6,386 nt of DNA from Chloroflexota bacterium (GTDB taxonomy: Bacteria; Chloroflexota; Dehalococcoidia; Lucifugimonadales; UBA1127): assembly GCA_028873745.1 (NCBI GenBank), contig JAPPNT010000204.1, forward strand, positions 23,956 through 30,341, read 5' to 3'. The translations under genes were made by a program, and so were the position numbers. Shown here one piece after another: positions 5,443-6,386 of this stretch (positions within the stretch are counted from its first letter, which is position 1; the number at the start of each line of letters is the position of its first letter). Under the pieces are notes generated by a model. It worked only from the letters and a program-made list of their open reading frames with translations, had not been told where the DNA came from and searched no databases.

Positions 5443-6192
5443 ATGACAACGCACGACCGTCCGGACGGCGGCAGGCCCCTGATCGAGGTGGTGCTGCCCG
5501 CCTACAACGAGGAGCAGGACCTCCCCCGCAGCGTCGAGACCCTCGTCGCCTTCCTGCGCACGCAGCCGCAGTATGCCTGGCGCGTCCTCGTCGCCGACAA
5601 CGCCTCGACCGACGGCACCCTCGCCACGGCGCAGGCCCTCGCCGAGGCGAACCCGGAGGTCGAGGTCTTCCACCTGCCGCAGAAGGGCCGCGGCCGCGCC
5701 CTCCGCGCCGCCTGGCTCGCCAGCGACGCCGACGCCGTCTGCTACATGGACGTCGACCTCTCGACCGGCCTCGACGCGCTCCCGCCCCTCATCGACGCCG
5801 TGCTGAACGGCGGCTACGACGTCGCCATAGGCACGCGCCTGGCGCGCGGCTCGCGCGTATACGAGCGGCCGCTCAAGCGGGAGATCACCTCGCGCGGCTA
5901 CAACCTGCTCATCAAGTCCATGTTCTGGACGCGCTTCAGCGATGCCCAGTGCGGCTTCAAGGCGCTCAACCGCGCCGCCGCCCAGCGCCTGCTCCCGCTG
6001 GTCCGCGACAACGCCTTCTTCTTCGACACGGAGCTGCTGCTCATCGCCGAGAAGCGCGGCCTCCGCATCTTCGAGGTCCCCGTCACCTGGACCGACGACC
6101 CCGGCACCACGGTCCGCATCGTCAACACGGCAATGGAGGACATCCGAGGCCTCCTCCGCCTCCGCGTCGGCGGCATACCCAAGCTGCCGTAG
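5443..6192 (+). CDS. Glycosyltransferase family 2, dolichyl/polyprenyl-phosphate glucosyltransferase-like
   Basis: This GT-A fold enzyme probably transfers a sugar from a nucleotide sugar to a lipid phosphate carrier or glycan intermediate at the inner face of the membrane. Numbered from the ATG at 5443 (249 aa): the N-terminal strand IEVVLPAYNEEQDLP (14-28), DNASTDGT (52-59), the metal-binding DVD of MDVDLST (103-105), GTRLARGSRV (120-129), DAQCGFKALN (158-167), and FFFDTELLLIAEKRG (172-186) with the E177 region typical of the active site. EVPVTWTDDPGTTV follows. The pattern DVDLST, then GTRxxxGS, then QCGFKA matches the dolichyl-phosphate beta-glucosyltransferase branch (Alg5-like, also bacterial homologues). 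There is no C-terminal membrane segment or GtrA domain, so any membrane contact would be peripheral. The ATG at 5443 is chosen because homology and GC3 bias begin there; a Shine-Dalgarno site is not visible. No other sugar genes are in view to define the substrate. Confidence 0.92.
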   Translation: MTTHDRPDGGRPLIEVVLPAYNEEQDLPRSVETLVAFLRTQPQYAWRVLVADNASTDGTLATAQALAEANPEVEVFHLPQKGRGRALRAAWLASDADAVCYMDVDLSTGLDALPPLIDAVLNGGYDVAIGTRLARGSRVYERPLKREITSRGYNLLIKSMFWTRFSDAQCGFKALNRAAAQRLLPLVRDNAFFFDTELLLIAEKRGLRIFEVPVTWTDDPGTTVRIVNTAMEDIRGLLRLRVGGIPKLP

Positions 6193-6219
6193 GCCCTCGG
6201 CGCCTCATTCCCCGCGTTT

Positions 6220-6237
6220 CACCGGCGGAAGCCGGTG
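6220..6237 (+). other. Stem-loop with a GGAA (GNRA) tetraloop after the glycosyltransferase gene
   Basis: CACCGGC (6220-6226) and GCCGGTG (6231-6237) form a perfect 7-bp stem closed by GGAA, a GNRA-class tetraloop that stabilises RNA hairpins. It lies 27 nt after the stop at 6192. No T tract follows, so it may protect the mRNA 3' end rather than terminate by itself. Confidence 0.5.
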
Positions 6238-6277
6238 GCCAGAACACCCGCCACCGACGCGAGTCCTCGACGGAAAA

Positions 6278-6300
6278 GGGGCCGGCGGCATGCCGGCCCC
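6278..6300 (+). terminator. GC-rich hairpin, probable terminator of the glycosyltransferase gene
   Basis: GGGGCCGGC (6278-6286) and GCCGGCCCC (6292-6300) pair perfectly over 9 bp around a 5-nt loop, GGCAT. AAAA precedes the left arm and GTTAGTGTGT follows the right arm, so the U-rich part is weak. Its layout resembles the hairpin at 3886-3924: A-rich lead, GGCC-rich stem and a 5-nt loop containing AT. Confidence 0.6.
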
Positions 6301-6330
6301 GTTAGTGTGTCACGGTGCGCGGGGGGTTAT

Positions 6331-6386
6331 ATGGTCAGCTTATCCGCCCGCATCGCCCGCAACTACACGCCCCTCGCCCCCAGCCC
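6331..6386 (+). CDS. Possible start of a further gene, truncated by the window edge
   Basis: An ATG at 6331 opens a frame that runs off the right edge (MVSLSARIARNYTPLAPS). Sixteen of its 17 codons after the ATG end in G or C, matching the coding bias of the window. A G-run at 6321-6326 lies 4 nt upstream and could serve as a poor ribosome binding site. Eighteen residues are too few to name a family. The reverse strand has shorter open ends here with worse codon bias, so plus is preferred. It could still be non-coding. Confidence 0.3.
   Translation, partial: MVSLSARIARNYTPLAPS

Noticed and set aside
5259..6305. A 348-codon plus-strand open frame overlapping the glycosyltransferase
   Set aside because: The translation is an Arg/Pro/His-rich out-of-frame shadow, and it would span the promoter region and the terminator hairpins.
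1..6386. CRISPR array, tRNA, rRNA, transposon ends, toxin-antitoxin or defence genes
   Set aside because: I read both strands for regularly spaced repeats, cloverleaf-like segments, terminal inverted repeats and signature motifs, and saw none that I could support.

Overview
This is a very GC-rich bacterial chromosome segment with strongly C/G-biased third codon positions. It holds six supported protein genes and a possible seventh cut by the right edge. Gene content and the style of the TPR/beta-domain protein (3950-4792) suggest a Chloroflexota-like bacterium (Dehalococcoidia or SAR202 type). That placement is recalled family resemblance, not a computed result. I see no rRNA, tRNA, CRISPR array, insertion sequence, integrase or phage gene. 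The window looks like core chromosome rather than an island.

Layout: (1) 1-2670, plus strand, is the 3' three quarters of mfd, the transcription-repair coupling translocase; its N-terminus lies off the left edge. (2) 2667-3383, minus strand, is a HAD-superfamily phosphatase convergent with mfd; the two stop codons share one CTAG. (3) 3384-3503 is a divergent promoter region with a convincing extended -10 promoter firing rightwards. (4) 3504-3866, plus strand, is an A-type Fe-S carrier-like (IscA/HesB) protein that lacks the first conserved cysteine and ends in three CGC repeats. (5) 3886-3924 is a perfect 17-bp hairpin, a probable bidirectional terminator. (6) 3950-4792 and 4871-5278, both minus strand, form a likely two-gene operon: a CoA-binding (Rossmann) domain protein followed by a TPR protein with a beta-rich domain and an acidic tail. 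(7) 5279-5442 is the regulatory gap, with a minus-strand promoter whose spacer contains a dyad. (8) 5443-6192, plus strand, is a family 2 glycosyltransferase of the dolichyl/polyprenyl-phosphate glucosyltransferase type, followed by two hairpins. (9) 6331-6386 may be the first codons of another gene.

The genes do not form one pathway. They are short independent units: DNA repair, a small-molecule phosphatase, Fe-S carriage, an unknown CoA-domain/TPR pair, and glycan assembly. Convergent pairs are separated either by a strong two-way terminator or by nothing at all. I did not find a convincing new multi-gene system. The items most worth a second look are the altered Fe-S carrier, the D-for-E change in the Mfd Walker B motif, the unusual TPR/beta/acidic protein, and the promoter architecture at 5305-5334.
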